DNA from: Clostridia bacterium
Lineage (GTDB): Bacteria > Bacillota > Clostridia > Christensenellales > Christensenellaceae
Direction of reading: 5' to 3'
Assembly: GCA_017439085.1 (NCBI GenBank)
Contig: JAFRTU010000016.1
Coordinates: 155,179-219,178, forward strand
Length of the DNA: 64,000 nt
Positions 53,009 to 61,403 of the stretch are shown here, piece after piece; within the stretch, counting starts at the first letter, position 1, and every line of letters starts with the position of its first letter. The notes beneath the pieces were generated by a model. That model made no database searches. It saw only the letters and a program-made list of their open reading frames with translations, and was not told the DNA's origin. The translations under genes and the position numbers were made by a program.

Positions 53009-53680
53009 TTATCCCTTTATAATGCAGGTCTCGCATATTTCAGCAGATGCATATTCTACAAAAGCATCTGCGGCATAAGCTAACAATACTTCAAGATCTG
53101 TCTCGTCATCAAAACAATATATAACTGTCAGTATGTCTTTGGTCTCCTCTGTCACCATTGCCCTTACGGAATCGGAATGAGAGGAGCCGAACATGCCTTC
53201 TTCATCACAGAGCACAAGGAAGTTCTCCATATTGAGAATGTCCTTGCCTATCCCCTGATATCCTTCTCCCGGAAGTGCTTTTCTTAAGACAATGTCGCCT
53301 TTCAGCTTATCAAGGTCATATGAACCTACGGAAAGACCGCTCTTTATCGAGATGAGGTTGTTCACGTCCACCACGTTATTGAGGCGGTACAGTTCGTCTC
53401 CTCTTCTTATCCTTCTGATGAGAGCCTCAGAAGAGACTCTGTGCTTTCCAGGATCCTTCCCGAATGCCTTATAGCAGGCTCTGCTTCCCTTTATGCCCTT
53501 TATATCTCCCCAGTTCTTTCCATCGATCTCTCTCAATACCTGTGGAAAGACATCATTTTTCATATGATCCCAGAATGCATCATCAGATGGCATGACTTCA
53601 GCGTGGAAATGAAGCACTCCAAGGGTGATATACGGATATATTTCATATAATGTTCCGTCGATACTAATACTATGTTCCAT
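53009..53680 (-). CDS. B3/4 domain protein (tRNA-editing-like)
   Basis: A 223-residue protein matching the B3/4 fold of the phenylalanyl-tRNA synthetase beta subunit: IKGSRACYKAFGKDPGKHRVSSEALIRRI (split over residues 63-91), then NNVVDVNNLISIKSGLSVGSYDLDKL and the CFDDET end. Free-standing members are thought to hydrolyse mischarged tRNA or act on related compounds. It precedes the macro-NADAR gene by 23 bases on the same strand, so they are probably one operon behind the leader hairpin at 53713-53786. Confidence 0.82.
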   Translation of the reverse strand: MEHSISIDGTLYEIYPYITLGVLHFHAEVMPSDDAFWDHMKNDVFPQVLREIDGKNWGDIKGIKGSRACYKAFGKDPGKHRVSSEALIRRIRRGDELYRLNNVVDVNNLISIKSGLSVGSYDLDKLKGDIVLRKALPGEGYQGIGKDILNMENFLVLCDEEGMFGSSHSDSVRAMVTEETKDILTVIYCFDDETDLEVLLAYAADAFVEYASAEICETCIIKG

Positions 53681-53712
53681 TTGGTTGCTCCGTTTTATAT
53701 ATCTAATTATAC

Positions 53713-53786
53713 AAAAAAAGAAGCCTGCTTCTAACAGTCTAGCCTCCTCAGAACATTAAGATTCTGCAAGTGCCTCACAGGCTTCC
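53713..53786 (-). ncRNA. Structured leader or small RNA ending in a terminator
   Basis: About 74 nt on the minus strand. GAAGCCTG (53778-53785) pairs with CAGGCTTC (53720-53727), followed by seven U's. Inside, CAGAA/TTCTG forms a smaller hairpin. A competing short stem GAAGC/GCTTC at the 3' end gives an alternative fold. An extended -10 (TGCTATAAT, 53795-53803) sits about ten bases upstream of the 5' end. The B3/4 gene starts 33 bases after the U-tract, so this may be an attenuator of the B3/4-macro-NADAR operon or an independent small RNA. No known riboswitch class is recognised. Confidence 0.5.
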
Positions 53787-53794
53787 TATTTTCT

Positions 53795-53803
53795 ATTATA
53801 GCA
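53795..53803 (-). promoter_or_regulatory. Extended -10 promoter of the leader RNA
   Basis: TGCTATAAT on the minus strand; the transcript would start near 53787. No clear -35 at 17 bases. Confidence 0.5.
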
Positions 53804-53924
53804 ATACTGAACAGAGAAAAGTGCAATATCTTACATATTATCTTACATGGTTTCTTGTATGGTATGAAGCTATTATGCATATCATTGCTGTATTCTCTAC
53901 TGAAAACACACAAACGCGCCTAAT

Positions 53925-53961
53925 TTATTACTACATTTCATATTGACTTATTACTACATTT
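53925..53961 (+). repeat. Two 14-bp direct repeats around the -35 box
   Basis: TTATTACTACATTT at 53925-53938 and again at 53948-53961, 23 bp apart. One copy lies before and one after TTGACT (53943-53948), so they look like operators for a repressor, perhaps the HTH protein itself. Confidence 0.55.
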
Positions 53962-53972
53962 TTAATTATAAT
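53943..53972 (+). promoter_or_regulatory. Promoter of the HTH-membrane protein gene
   Basis: TTGACT (53943-53948), an 18-base spacer and TATAAT (53967-53972). The transcript would start near 53979, after the ATG at 53974, which supports the start at 53992. Confidence 0.65.
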
Positions 53973-53991
53973 TATGGCAAAGGAGGCGTAT

Positions 53992-54495
53992 ATGAAGACA
54001 TATAGTGTTAAAGATATTTCCAAAATGCTTAATACAAGTACTGAGACTGTTCGTCGTTGGATTAGAGGCAACAAAATAAAAGCAATTCAAACATCAAGAA
54101 AAAGTGGTAATGTTGTTTCTGCAGAAGACCTTGAAAGGTTCATTTCTAATAATCCAAGGTACTCTCAATTATTAGATTCATCAACCATGAATAAAGTGGC
54201 TATAATCGGTGCCGGGGTACTAATTGGCGGTTTAATTACTAGCGCTCTTCTTACTTTCTTAAAGAAAAAGAAAAAAAAAGGAAACAAAACTCAATTAGAA
54301 GACTTTACAGAGTTCCTTCGTAATTCTGTAAGCGATAATAATAAAGCCATTCTTCAAAAGCAATCACAAATTAAAGTTTTACAATCAGAGATAAATCAAT
54401 TGTCTGAGAAAAACAGTGTATTCGAATATATGTTAGATCACGATGATCAATTAAGCGAATCATTTGAAACTGCATTATCAAATATAGATGATTAA
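53992..54495 (+). CDS. HTH (MerR/excisionase-like) protein with membrane helix and coiled coil
   Basis: A 167-residue protein. Residues 1-55 form a MerR/excisionase-type HTH (SVKDISKMLNTSTETVRRWIRG). A hydrophobic helix follows at about 66-88 (VAIIGAGVLIGGLITSALLTF), then KKKKKKG and a long coiled-coil tail (about 105-150). The ATG at 53992 has GGAGG five to six bases upstream. The gene is much AT-richer than its neighbours. A membrane-tethered DNA-binding protein with a coiled coil could link DNA to the membrane or report a membrane signal; I recognise no exact family. Confidence 0.75.
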   Translation: MKTYSVKDISKMLNTSTETVRRWIRGNKIKAIQTSRKSGNVVSAEDLERFISNNPRYSQLLDSSTMNKVAIIGAGVLIGGLITSALLTFLKKKKKKGNKTQLEDFTEFLRNSVSDNNKAILQKQSQIKVLQSEINQLSEKNSVFEYMLDHDDQLSESFETALSNIDD

Positions 54496-54642
54496 TGAAT
54501 GGCTTTAAAAAACAGCATGAAGATCTTTTCATAGATAGTACTTTAACATAATGATACAGATGACTTATGGAATAAAAAAAAGGAGGTCGATATCAGTCAT
54601 GTTGCATAGTCATCAAATCAAATTAAACAAGGAGGAAAAATA

Positions 54643-54954
54643 ATGAATAAAGAAGAGAAAAACCTGTTAGCAAAACTTGCTTCAGGAGTATTAGATGGTT
54701 TAGTCGGAAATGAAGTTACAACCGATGGAGGTTCTACAGTTTGGAAAACGATAAAAAATGGAATCCCTATGATGTTCAAACAAGGGCCAAACAGAAGATT
54801 CTTTAACGGAAAAGAAAATGAAACCATTGAGGGAGTCCTGCATACTTTACGGAAATGGGATACAGATAGTCTAAAACTATCATTCTTGCAAAAATTCGGT
54901 TGGCTTATGAAAGATAAAGATGTCATTTCATACAGTGCAAAATTCAAACCATAG
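54643..54954 (+). CDS. Hypothetical protein of the AT-rich island
   Basis: A 103-residue soluble protein with a strong AAGGAGGAAAAATA site before its ATG. It begins with an acidic-basic helix (MNKEEKNLLAKLASGVLDGL) and carries a TIKNGIPMMFKQGPNRRFFNG stretch in the middle. I recognise no family. It lies 147 bases after the HTH-membrane gene on the same strand and before a perfect terminator, and shares its low GC. A longer antisense frame (54618-55052, minus) lacks a ribosome site and is not credited. Confidence 0.6.
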   Translation: MNKEEKNLLAKLASGVLDGLVGNEVTTDGGSTVWKTIKNGIPMMFKQGPNRRFFNGKENETIEGVLHTLRKWDTDSLKLSFLQKFGWLMKDKDVISYSAKFKP

Positions 54955-54960
54955 CAGTAC

Positions 54961-54988
54961 AAAAAGGCATTTATATAAATGCCTTTTT
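54961..54988. terminator. Perfect palindromic terminator
   Basis: AAAAAGGCATTTATATAAATGCCTTTTT, symmetrical over 28 bases. It ends the AT-rich island transcript and may also stop the his operon from the other side. Confidence 0.85.
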
Positions 54989-55058
54989 GTATTCCAATCA
55001 TGTTTGAACCGAATGGTTCGATTGAGTTTTTAGTAGTTGTCCAATTACTCAATAAAAA

Positions 55059-55709
55059 CTATTCTGTCATCTTCTCCTGTTTGATCTTCGTATCTATAAC
55101 ATGACGCTTGGAAAGTTCTTTTCTAATATCGTCAGGAGTTATCCCCATTTCCGTCATGAGCACCATGACATGGTAAGCGAGGTCGGCTATCTCGTATATG
55201 GTCTCCGCCTTGTCTTCAGCCTTACCGGCGATTATTACTTCTGTTGATTCCTCTCCAACTTTCTTCAGGATCTTGTCCAGGCCTTTCCGGAAAAGATATG
55301 TGGTGTATGAATTTTCGGGCAGTTTTTCTTTCCTGTCCTCAAGAAGCTCATACAGACCGTCAAAGGTAAAGTCCTCTGCACCCTCATTCATATAGACCGG
55401 ATCATTGAAACAGGAATCCGTTCCAAGATGGCATGCCGGACCTTCCTTGTCTACGAGGACTATAAGGGCATCGCGGTCGCAGTCTGCCGTTATGGACACT
55501 ATGTGCTGGACATTTCCCGAAGTCTCTCCCTTTCTCCATAGCTCCTGCCTGGAACGGGACCAGAAGCATGTTCGCTTCTCCTCCATGCTGATCTTAAGGC
55601 TCTCCTCGTTCATATATGCAAGAGTAAGCACTTTTCTTGACCATGCATCCACCACTATGGCAGGGATGAGTCCCTTTTCGTCAAATCTCAGTTCGCTGAT
55701 ATCTATCAT
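55059..55709 (-). CDS. hisIE: Bifunctional phosphoribosyl-AMP cyclohydrolase/phosphoribosyl-ATP pyrophosphatase
   Basis: A 216-residue HisI-HisE fusion for steps two and three of histidine synthesis. The HisI half (1-110) shows [29 protein letters not shown] and the metal-binding [11 protein letters not shown] with the [11 protein letters not shown]ys residues. The HisE half (115-216) has [16 protein letters not shown] and EIADLAYH with its acidic metal ligands. It is the last gene of the operon, 12 bases after hisF. Confidence 0.95.
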   Translation of the reverse strand: MIDISELRFDEKGLIPAIVVDAWSRKVLTLAYMNEESLKISMEEKRTCFWSRSRQELWRKGETSGNVQHIVSITADCDRDALIVLVDKEGPACHLGTDSCFNDPVYMNEGAEDFTFDGLYELLEDRKEKLPENSYTTYLFRKGLDKILKKVGEESTEVIIAGKAEDKAETIYEIADLAYHVMVLMTEMGITPDDIRKELSKRHVIDTKIKQEKMTE

Positions 55710-55721
55710 TATCCTTCTCCT

Positions 55722-56480
55722 TCAGATCCTCACATGTATGCCGTTTTCTTTGAGATCCTTTTTCAGATCCCTTATCCTCACCTGTTTGAAGTGGAAGATC
55801 GATGCAGCAAGTCCTGCGTCCACTCTTTCCACAGTCTTGAACAGTTCTATGAAGTCCCCTATGTTGCCTGCTCCGCCTGAGGCTATAACGGGTACAGTTG
55901 CAAAAGAGCATACTGCTTCCAGCATCTCAAGATCGAAACCTTTCCTGACTCCGTCAGTGTCTATGCTGTTTAAGACTATCTCTCCCGCTCCGGACTCTAT
56001 CCCCCGTCTTATCCATTCGAGGGCATCCATACCGGTATCCTCTCTTCCGCCCTTGGCAAAGACCCGGAAAGAACCGTCGACTCTCTTTGCGTCCACGCTC
56101 AGGACCACGCACTGACTTCCGTATCTCTTTGCCGCCTTGCCTATGATGGAGGGATCGCGAATGGCTCCGGAGTTCACGCTCACCTTGTCGGCTCCGCATT
56201 TCAGGACCCTGTCAAAATCATCGACAGTATTTATCCCGCCTCCAACAGTTAGAGGTATGAACACCTTTCTTGCCACTTCCTTCAAAATATCCGTAAAGAG
56301 AGCCCTGTTCTCGTAGGATGCGGTGATATCGTAGAATACGAGCTCATCTGCGCCTTCATTGGTGTAGAACTCAGCAAGCTCCACAGGCGAAGAGACATCG
56401 GAGAGTCCCTCGAAATTGACTCCCTTCACCACTCTTCCGTTTCTGACATCTAGACAGGGTATTATCCTCTTAGTTATCAT
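55722..56480 (-). CDS. hisF: Imidazole glycerol phosphate synthase cyclase subunit
   Basis: A 252-residue TIM-barrel cyclase. Catalytic Asp11 is in IIPCLDVRNG, and Asp130 in the VVLSVDAKRV block; phosphate-binding VGGGI and ASGGAGN are present. Together with HisH it forms imidazole glycerol phosphate and AICAR. It overlaps hisA by 11 bases. Length and motifs are normal. Confidence 0.97.
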   Translation of the reverse strand: MITKRIIPCLDVRNGRVVKGVNFEGLSDVSSPVELAEFYTNEGADELVFYDITASYENRALFTDILKEVARKVFIPLTVGGGINTVDDFDRVLKCGADKVSVNSGAIRDPSIIGKAAKRYGSQCVVLSVDAKRVDGSFRVFAKGGREDTGMDALEWIRRGIESGAGEIVLNSIDTDGVRKGFDLEMLEAVCSFATVPVIASGGAGNIGDFIELFKTVERVDAGLAASIFHFKQVRIRDLKKDLKENGIHVRI

Positions 56481-57204
56481 CCTCTTCCTCCACTGCTGTC
56501 CTTATGGCTTCACGAAGGTCTATGGCTCCCGTATACAGAGCCTTCCCTATTATCGCTCCCTTTATTCCGTCTTTTTTCAGTCTCAGTATGTCTTCCATGG
56601 AGGAAACTCCGCCTGAGGCTATTATGTCGATGGTCCTGAACTCCTCTGACAGCTTTTTATACAGGGATACGTTCGTGCCTTCCATCATGCCATCCCTGGA
56701 GATGTCCGTGCAGACGACTGTCTTCACTCCCTTATCCGTAAGCTCGTTCATGAATTCGTATATGTCTCTTCCGCTGCCCTTTGTCCAGCCTCTTGTACGG
56801 ACCTCTCCTTCGAGCACGTCCACTCCAACGGCTATGTGCTCCCCATATCTTTCTATGGCTGCCTTCAGGAACTCAGGATCCTCTATGGCTATGGTTCCGA
56901 GTATGACCCTTTCGACTCCTAGAGCCAGATATCTGTCTATGGCCTCCACCGAGCGGATTCCTCCCCCGACCTCGACCTTTAGAGAGGTGTTTGAGACTAT
57001 CTTTCCTATGACCTCTGCATTCTCTTCGGCTCCGGACTTTGCTCCGTCAAGATCCACCAGATGGAGCCATTCCGCTCTTGCATCCCTGAACTCTCGAGCC
57101 TGGGATACCGGATCCTCGTTATATACCGTCTTTCTTGAATAATCCCCCTTTATGAGCCTCACGGCTTTACCGCTCATGAGGTCGATAGCAGGCAATATTA
57201 TCAT
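56470..57204 (-). CDS. hisA: Phosphoribosylformimino-5-aminoimidazole carboxamide ribotide isomerase
   Basis: A 244-residue TIM-barrel isomerase that opens the ribose of ProFAR by an Amadori rearrangement. Catalytic Asp8 lies in ILPAIDLMSG and the second Asp near TDISRDGMMEG; VEVGGGIRS and ASGGVSS bind the phosphates. AAAGGACC precedes the ATG, and the stop overlaps hisF. Confidence 0.96.
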   Translation of the reverse strand: MIILPAIDLMSGKAVRLIKGDYSRKTVYNEDPVSQAREFRDARAEWLHLVDLDGAKSGAEENAEVIGKIVSNTSLKVEVGGGIRSVEAIDRYLALGVERVILGTIAIEDPEFLKAAIERYGEHIAVGVDVLEGEVRTRGWTKGSGRDIYEFMNELTDKGVKTVVCTDISRDGMMEGTNVSLYKKLSEEFRTIDIIASGGVSSMEDILRLKKDGIKGAIIGKALYTGAIDLREAIRTAVEEEDDN

Positions 57205-57216
57205 ATAAGGGTCCTT

Positions 57217-57825
57217 TCAGCGTCCCGTGAACGCGCGGAGTATGTTGAGGCCGATGTTCCCGCTCTTTTCCGGATGGAACTGTGTGCCCCAGACATTGTC
57301 CTTTGCCACAGCCGCGGTGACTTCAGTACCGTATTCGGTCACGGCTATAACCGAGTCCTCGCAGTCTGATGCCATGAAGGAATGCACGAAATATACGAAA
57401 TCTCCTTCGCTGACATATCTTAGAAGGGGGTGTTCTCTCTTTATATGAAGTGAGTTCCATCCCATCTGTGGAAGCTTGTACTTCTCTGTATCGGGAACGT
57501 CTATCATGACGATGGAGCCCTTCAGGAGTCCGAGACCTTCGTGTTCACCGAACTCATAGCTCTTTTCGAAGAGGAGCTGCATGCCGAGGCAGATGCCGAG
57601 TATGCTTTTACCTTCTTTTGCAAGATCCTTCACAACAGTATCGAGTCCGGTTTCCCTGAGCTTGTCTGCCGCATCTCCGAAAGCCCCGACTCCCGGGAGT
57701 ATTATCCTGTCTGCCTTTTCAAGTTCTTCCCTTTTTCCGGTAATTATGGATTCCTCTCCTATAGCATCAAGTGAGCTTTGCAGTGAGAACAGGTTCCCCA
57801 CTCCGTAATCCACTATGGCAGTCAT
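57217..57825 (-). CDS. hisH: Imidazole glycerol phosphate synthase glutaminase subunit
   Basis: A 202-residue class I glutamine amidotransferase. The nucleophilic Cys is in ILGICLGMQLL, and the His/Glu pair in GTQFHPEKSG. It supplies ammonia to HisF. The ATG overlaps the hisB stop by four bases (ATGA), so the two are translated together. Confidence 0.96.
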   Translation of the reverse strand: MTAIVDYGVGNLFSLQSSLDAIGEESIITGKREELEKADRIILPGVGAFGDAADKLRETGLDTVVKDLAKEGKSILGICLGMQLLFEKSYEFGEHEGLGLLKGSIVMIDVPDTEKYKLPQMGWNSLHIKREHPLLRYVSEGDFVYFVHSFMASDCEDSVIAVTEYGTEVTAAVAKDNVWGTQFHPEKSGNIGLNILRAFTGR

Positions 57826-58412
57826 TTGAGGACTCCTTTTGTGGAAGGGATCTCATCCTTCAGTTCTTCATCTATGCTGCATGCCGTTCTGAGTGCTCTT
57901 CCGAGTCCCTTGAAACAGGCCTCTATTATGTGATGTGTGTTCTTTCCAGTGATCTTTCTCACATGGAGAGTGATCCCTGAATTCCTTGCGAATCCTATTA
58001 GGAACTCCTCTACCAGTTCGGTGTCGAAGGTCCCTACCTTCTCAGTAGGAAGCGGAAGGTCTATCTCCAGCATTCCTCTTCCGGATATGTCCAGAGCCAC
58101 TAGTACGAGAGCTTCGTCCATAGGGAGAACTATGTCCCCGTATCTCCTTATGCCCTTGCAGTCTCCGAGAGCCTCTGAGAATGCCGTACCAAGAGCAATT
58201 CCTATGTCTTCCACGCTGTGATGGTCGTCTACATAAGTGTCCCCCTTGCAGGTCACGTCAAGATCGAATCTCCCGTGCCTGCTGAAAAGCGTCAGCATGT
58301 GATCCAGAAATCCGACCCCGGTATCTATGTTCGATACTCCCGTTCCATCCAGATCCACTCTGAGCTTTACATTGGTCTCGCTGGTTATCCTTTCAACTTC
58401 TCCCGTTCTCAT
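57822..58412 (-). CDS. hisB: Imidazoleglycerol-phosphate dehydratase
   Basis: A 196-residue dehydratase with paired metal-binding motifs DHMLTLFSRHG, DDHHSVEDIG and THHIIEACFKGL. The frame stays open upstream, but the ATG at 58412 has GGAGG seven bases before it and overlaps the hisC stop by four bases. The enterobacterial N-terminal phosphatase is absent, so a separate histidinol phosphatase must be encoded elsewhere; none is seen in this operon. Confidence 0.96.
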   Translation of the reverse strand: MRTGEVERITSETNVKLRVDLDGTGVSNIDTGVGFLDHMLTLFSRHGRFDLDVTCKGDTYVDDHHSVEDIGIALGTAFSEALGDCKGIRRYGDIVLPMDEALVLVALDISGRGMLEIDLPLPTEKVGTFDTELVEEFLIGFARNSGITLHVRKITGKNTHHIIEACFKGLGRALRTACSIDEELKDEIPSTKGVLK

Positions 58413-59476
58413 CTTCCCGCCTCCGTGAAATATTCTCTGCTTTCCCTTAAGAAAGTATCCATCTGTTCCCTGTTTCCTATGCTTACGCGTATATACGGAG
58501 CTGTTCTCTCTCCCTTGAGCCACCTTACTAGCACTCCTCTTTTCTTGAGCTCCTTATACCAATCTTCACCGGAACCCACGGGAGGCTTTGCAAAGAGGAA
58601 GTTGGCTCTCGAATCCGTGACCTTGCAGCCAAGTTCCTTAAGGGAACCCTTTACCTCTTCCCTAATCTCCGCTATCTTCCTGCAGTTTTCCATTGCCAAA
58701 CGATCGTTTTTCAGCATCGCAAGCCCTGCAGCAAGGGTCATCCGGTTTATGTTGTAGGGATTCGTGGAGTTCCTCACGGTCTCAAGATCGGCTATGATCT
58801 CTTCTGAAGCTATCGCGTATCCGAGCCTCGCTCCTGCCATGGATCTGGCCTTGGAGTACGTCTGCATCACTATCAGGTTGTCATATCTCTTTATGAGCGG
58901 TATGACGCTCTCTCCCCCGAAGTCCACATATGCCTCGTCTATAAGGACGATCCTTTCAGTGTCGCTCTTTACGATCTCCTCTATCTCTTCCTTTGAAAGG
59001 GATATTCCTGTCGGAGCGTTTGGGTTCGCGATCACGACCATGCCCTTCTGGGCTTTGAAAGTTTCTATGTCTATAGAAAGGTCAGCTTTAAGAGGTATCT
59101 CGATCCTGTCAAGCTTATACAGATCCGCGAACACCCTGTAGAAGCCATAGCTCACATCCGGGTATGCGACAGGATACCTGTCTCCCGCAAAGGCCATGAA
59201 TGAGAAATTGAGAGCCTCATCCGAGCCGTTAGCTATCATCACGTTCTCAGGTCTTACCTCGTATCTGTCTGCCAGTGCCTTCTTCAGTTCCCTGCATTCG
59301 GGATCCGGATACAGTTCGAGCCTTCTCGCCTCTGCCTCGGCAGCCTTTACGACTTCCTCAGAGGGCGGGAACGGAGATTCATTGGTGTTGAGTTTTATGT
59401 ATTTCTTATCCTGAGGCTGTTCTCCCGGCACATATGCCTTGAGGGAACTCAGTCTCTCTGAAATGAATCTGCTCAT
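58409..59476 (-). CDS. hisC: Histidinol-phosphate aminotransferase
   Basis: A 355-residue PLP-dependent class I/II aminotransferase. The PLP Lys is in YSKARSMAGARLGY, the NPNAPTG loop and DEAYVDFGG bind the cofactor, and Arg contacts lie in APYIRVSIG. It transaminates imidazole acetol phosphate. It overlaps hisD and hisB by four bases each. Confidence 0.96.
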   Translation of the reverse strand: MSRFISERLSSLKAYVPGEQPQDKKYIKLNTNESPFPPSEEVVKAAEAEARRLELYPDPECRELKKALADRYEVRPENVMIANGSDEALNFSFMAFAGDRYPVAYPDVSYGFYRVFADLYKLDRIEIPLKADLSIDIETFKAQKGMVVIANPNAPTGISLSKEEIEEIVKSDTERIVLIDEAYVDFGGESVIPLIKRYDNLIVMQTYSKARSMAGARLGYAIASEEIIADLETVRNSTNPYNINRMTLAAGLAMLKNDRLAMENCRKIAEIREEVKGSLKELGCKVTDSRANFLFAKPPVGSGEDWYKELKKRGVLVRWLKGERTAPYIRVSIGNREQMDTFLRESREYFTEAGR

Positions 59477-60756
59477 TTCTCATCCTCCCCTTCGAACCTT
59501 ATTACCGCGCTTCTGGCATGACCCATAAGGCCTTCCTTCATTGCAAAGTCGTATACATATCCCGAAGCCTCCTTAAGGGCCTCTTCCGTATAGCTGATGT
59601 ACTGCGTCTTCTTTATGAAATCGTCCACGGAGAGCGCGCTCGAGAACCTCGCCGTCCCTCCTGTCGGAAGAGTGTGGTTCGGTCCCGCAAAGTAGTCTCC
59701 GAGGGCTTCCGGGCAGTATCTTCCGAGGAAAACGCTTCCCGCGTTCTTAACTTCCTTAAGTAGAGTAAACGGATCCTCAACATAGAGTTCCAAGTGTTCC
59801 GGAGCTATCTCGTTTGCTACCTCTACCGCCTTATATATGTCATCTGCGACTATTATCTTCCCGTTGTTCCTGAGCGATGTCCTTATGATGTCTTTTCTCG
59901 GCAGAGCGCTGCTCTGGTTTTCAAGTTCTTCCTTTACCTTAAGGGCAAGCTCCATGCTGTCAGTTACAAGGACTGCGCTGGCATTCGTGTCATGTTCGGC
60001 CTGTGAGATCATGTCAGCAGCCACTTCCCTCGGAACTGCCTTTCCGTCAGCCACGACAAGTATCTCGCTTGGACCCGCTATCATGTCTATGGCCACCTGG
60101 CCGAATACCTGTCTCTTTGCTTCGGCAACATACACGTTTCCCGGTCCTACTATCTTGTCCACCTTCGGGATGCTCTCAGTACCGTATGCAAGGGCCGCCA
60201 CAGCCTGGGCACCGCCCGTTTTGAATATCCTGTCCACTCCTGCTATGCTTGCAGCTGCAAGTATGGCGGGGTCTATGCTTCCCCCTGTAGGAGGCGAGAC
60301 CATCACTATCTCCCTGCAGCCTGCGATCTTGGCAGGTATGGCGTTCATAAGGACAGTAGAGGGATATGCAGCGGTACCTCCGGGGATATACAGCCCGACC
60401 TTTTCTATCGGAATGATCTTCTGTCCGAGTACTGTACCGTCAGGATCTCTTATCTCAAAGCCATCCCTCTTCTGCATGGAGTGATATCTTCTGATATTGG
60501 CAGCAGAACGTTCAAGGACTTCGATGAACTCAGGGCCGACTTCCTCTATGGCTTTTTCGATCTCATCCTTCGAGACTTCAAGGTCCTCAGGTGCATACCC
60601 GTCGAACCTATGCCCGTATTCCCTTATGGCGGAGTCTCCGTTGTTCCTGACGTTGTCAATAATCCCCCTTACGGCTTCACTGACATCCGGAAGCTCCTCG
60701 CTCCTCGAGAATATCTCAGCGTTAACCACCTCTCCGTATCTCAAGATCCTTATCAT
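59473..60756 (-). CDS. hisD: Histidinol dehydrogenase
   Basis: A 427-residue zinc enzyme for the last two steps, from histidinol to histidine with NAD. Visible blocks: IPGGTAAYPSTVLMNAIPA, the signature starting IDMIAGPSEILVVAD, QAEHDTNASAVLVT with zinc ligands, and GPNHTLPTGGTARF. It overlaps hisG and hisC by four bases each. Confidence 0.97.
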   Translation of the reverse strand: MIRILRYGEVVNAEIFSRSEELPDVSEAVRGIIDNVRNNGDSAIREYGHRFDGYAPEDLEVSKDEIEKAIEEVGPEFIEVLERSAANIRRYHSMQKRDGFEIRDPDGTVLGQKIIPIEKVGLYIPGGTAAYPSTVLMNAIPAKIAGCREIVMVSPPTGGSIDPAILAAASIAGVDRIFKTGGAQAVAALAYGTESIPKVDKIVGPGNVYVAEAKRQVFGQVAIDMIAGPSEILVVADGKAVPREVAADMISQAEHDTNASAVLVTDSMELALKVKEELENQSSALPRKDIIRTSLRNNGKIIVADDIYKAVEVANEIAPEHLELYVEDPFTLLKEVKNAGSVFLGRYCPEALGDYFAGPNHTLPTGGTARFSSALSVDDFIKKTQYISYTEEALKEASGYVYDFAMKEGLMGHARSAVIRFEGEDEK

Positions 60757-61403
60757 GCCTTTAATGCCTCTTCTTTCACTACGTTCTCAAGAGCCTTCAT
60801 GAGTTCCGTCATCCTGCCGTACAGGAACTTGTAGCTCACCTTGTTTGATATGAGCCTTGCGCTTATGTCCATGATGTCAGTGTACTTTATGAGTCCGTTC
60901 TCCCTGAGGGTGTTTCCCGTCTCCACTATGTCCACTATCACGTCACTCAAAGCAAGTATCGGTGCCAGTTCTATGGAACCATTCAGCTTTATGACGTCTA
61001 TGTCCCTTCCGAGTCCGTCATAGTAGTCACGGGTGATATTGGGGTATTTGGTCGCCACTCTGAGCACCCTGCTCCTGTCGTCCGTGAAACCCTTTGGCCC
61101 TGCGACCGACATCGTGCACTTTCCTATATTAAGATCCAGAAGCTCGTATATAGAGGGCTCCGTCTCAAGTATCGTATCGCTGCCGACTATGCCCATGTCT
61201 GCGCTCCCCCTCTCGACGTATACCGCGACGTCGGAAGGCTTCACCCAGAAATACCTCACCTTATTTCCTTCATCTTCAAATATGAGCTTACGGGATTCTT
61301 CAAGCACCGAAGGGCATTCATATCCTGCCTTTGCAAGAAGTCCGTATGCTTTTTCTCCTAGTCTTCCCTTTGGAAGAGCTATGTTTAGATATCTGTCACT
61401 CAT
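60753..61403 (-). CDS. hisG: ATP phosphoribosyltransferase, short form
   Basis: A 216-residue short-form HisG, lacking the C-terminal regulatory domain of the long form, which explains the hisZ gene next to it. The phosphoribosyl pyrophosphate signature lies in the region ALSDVIVDIVETGNTLRENG, and the start reads LNIALPKGRLGEKAY. It commits ATP and PRPP to histidine synthesis. It overlaps hisZ by eight bases. Confidence 0.97.
   Translation of the reverse strand: MSDRYLNIALPKGRLGEKAYGLLAKAGYECPSVLEESRKLIFEDEGNKVRYFWVKPSDVAVYVERGSADMGIVGSDTILETEPSIYELLDLNIGKCTMSVAGPKGFTDDRSRVLRVATKYPNITRDYYDGLGRDIDVIKLNGSIELAPILALSDVIVDIVETGNTLRENGLIKYTDIMDISARLISNKVSYKFLYGRMTELMKALENVVKEEALKA

Noticed and set aside
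53713..53786. SRP RNA, 6S RNA or T-box for the leader RNA
   Set aside because: It is too short for 6S and lacks the SRP GGAA-type apical loop and the T-box core sequence.
53731..53913. 60-codon minus-strand frame upstream of the B3/4 gene
   Set aside because: It overlaps the promoter and hairpin of the leader RNA, lacks a ribosome site and has no recognisable content.
54618..55052. 144-codon minus-strand frame in the AT-rich island
   Set aside because: It is opposite the 54643-54954 gene, which has a strong GGAGG site, and it crosses the perfect terminator palindrome.
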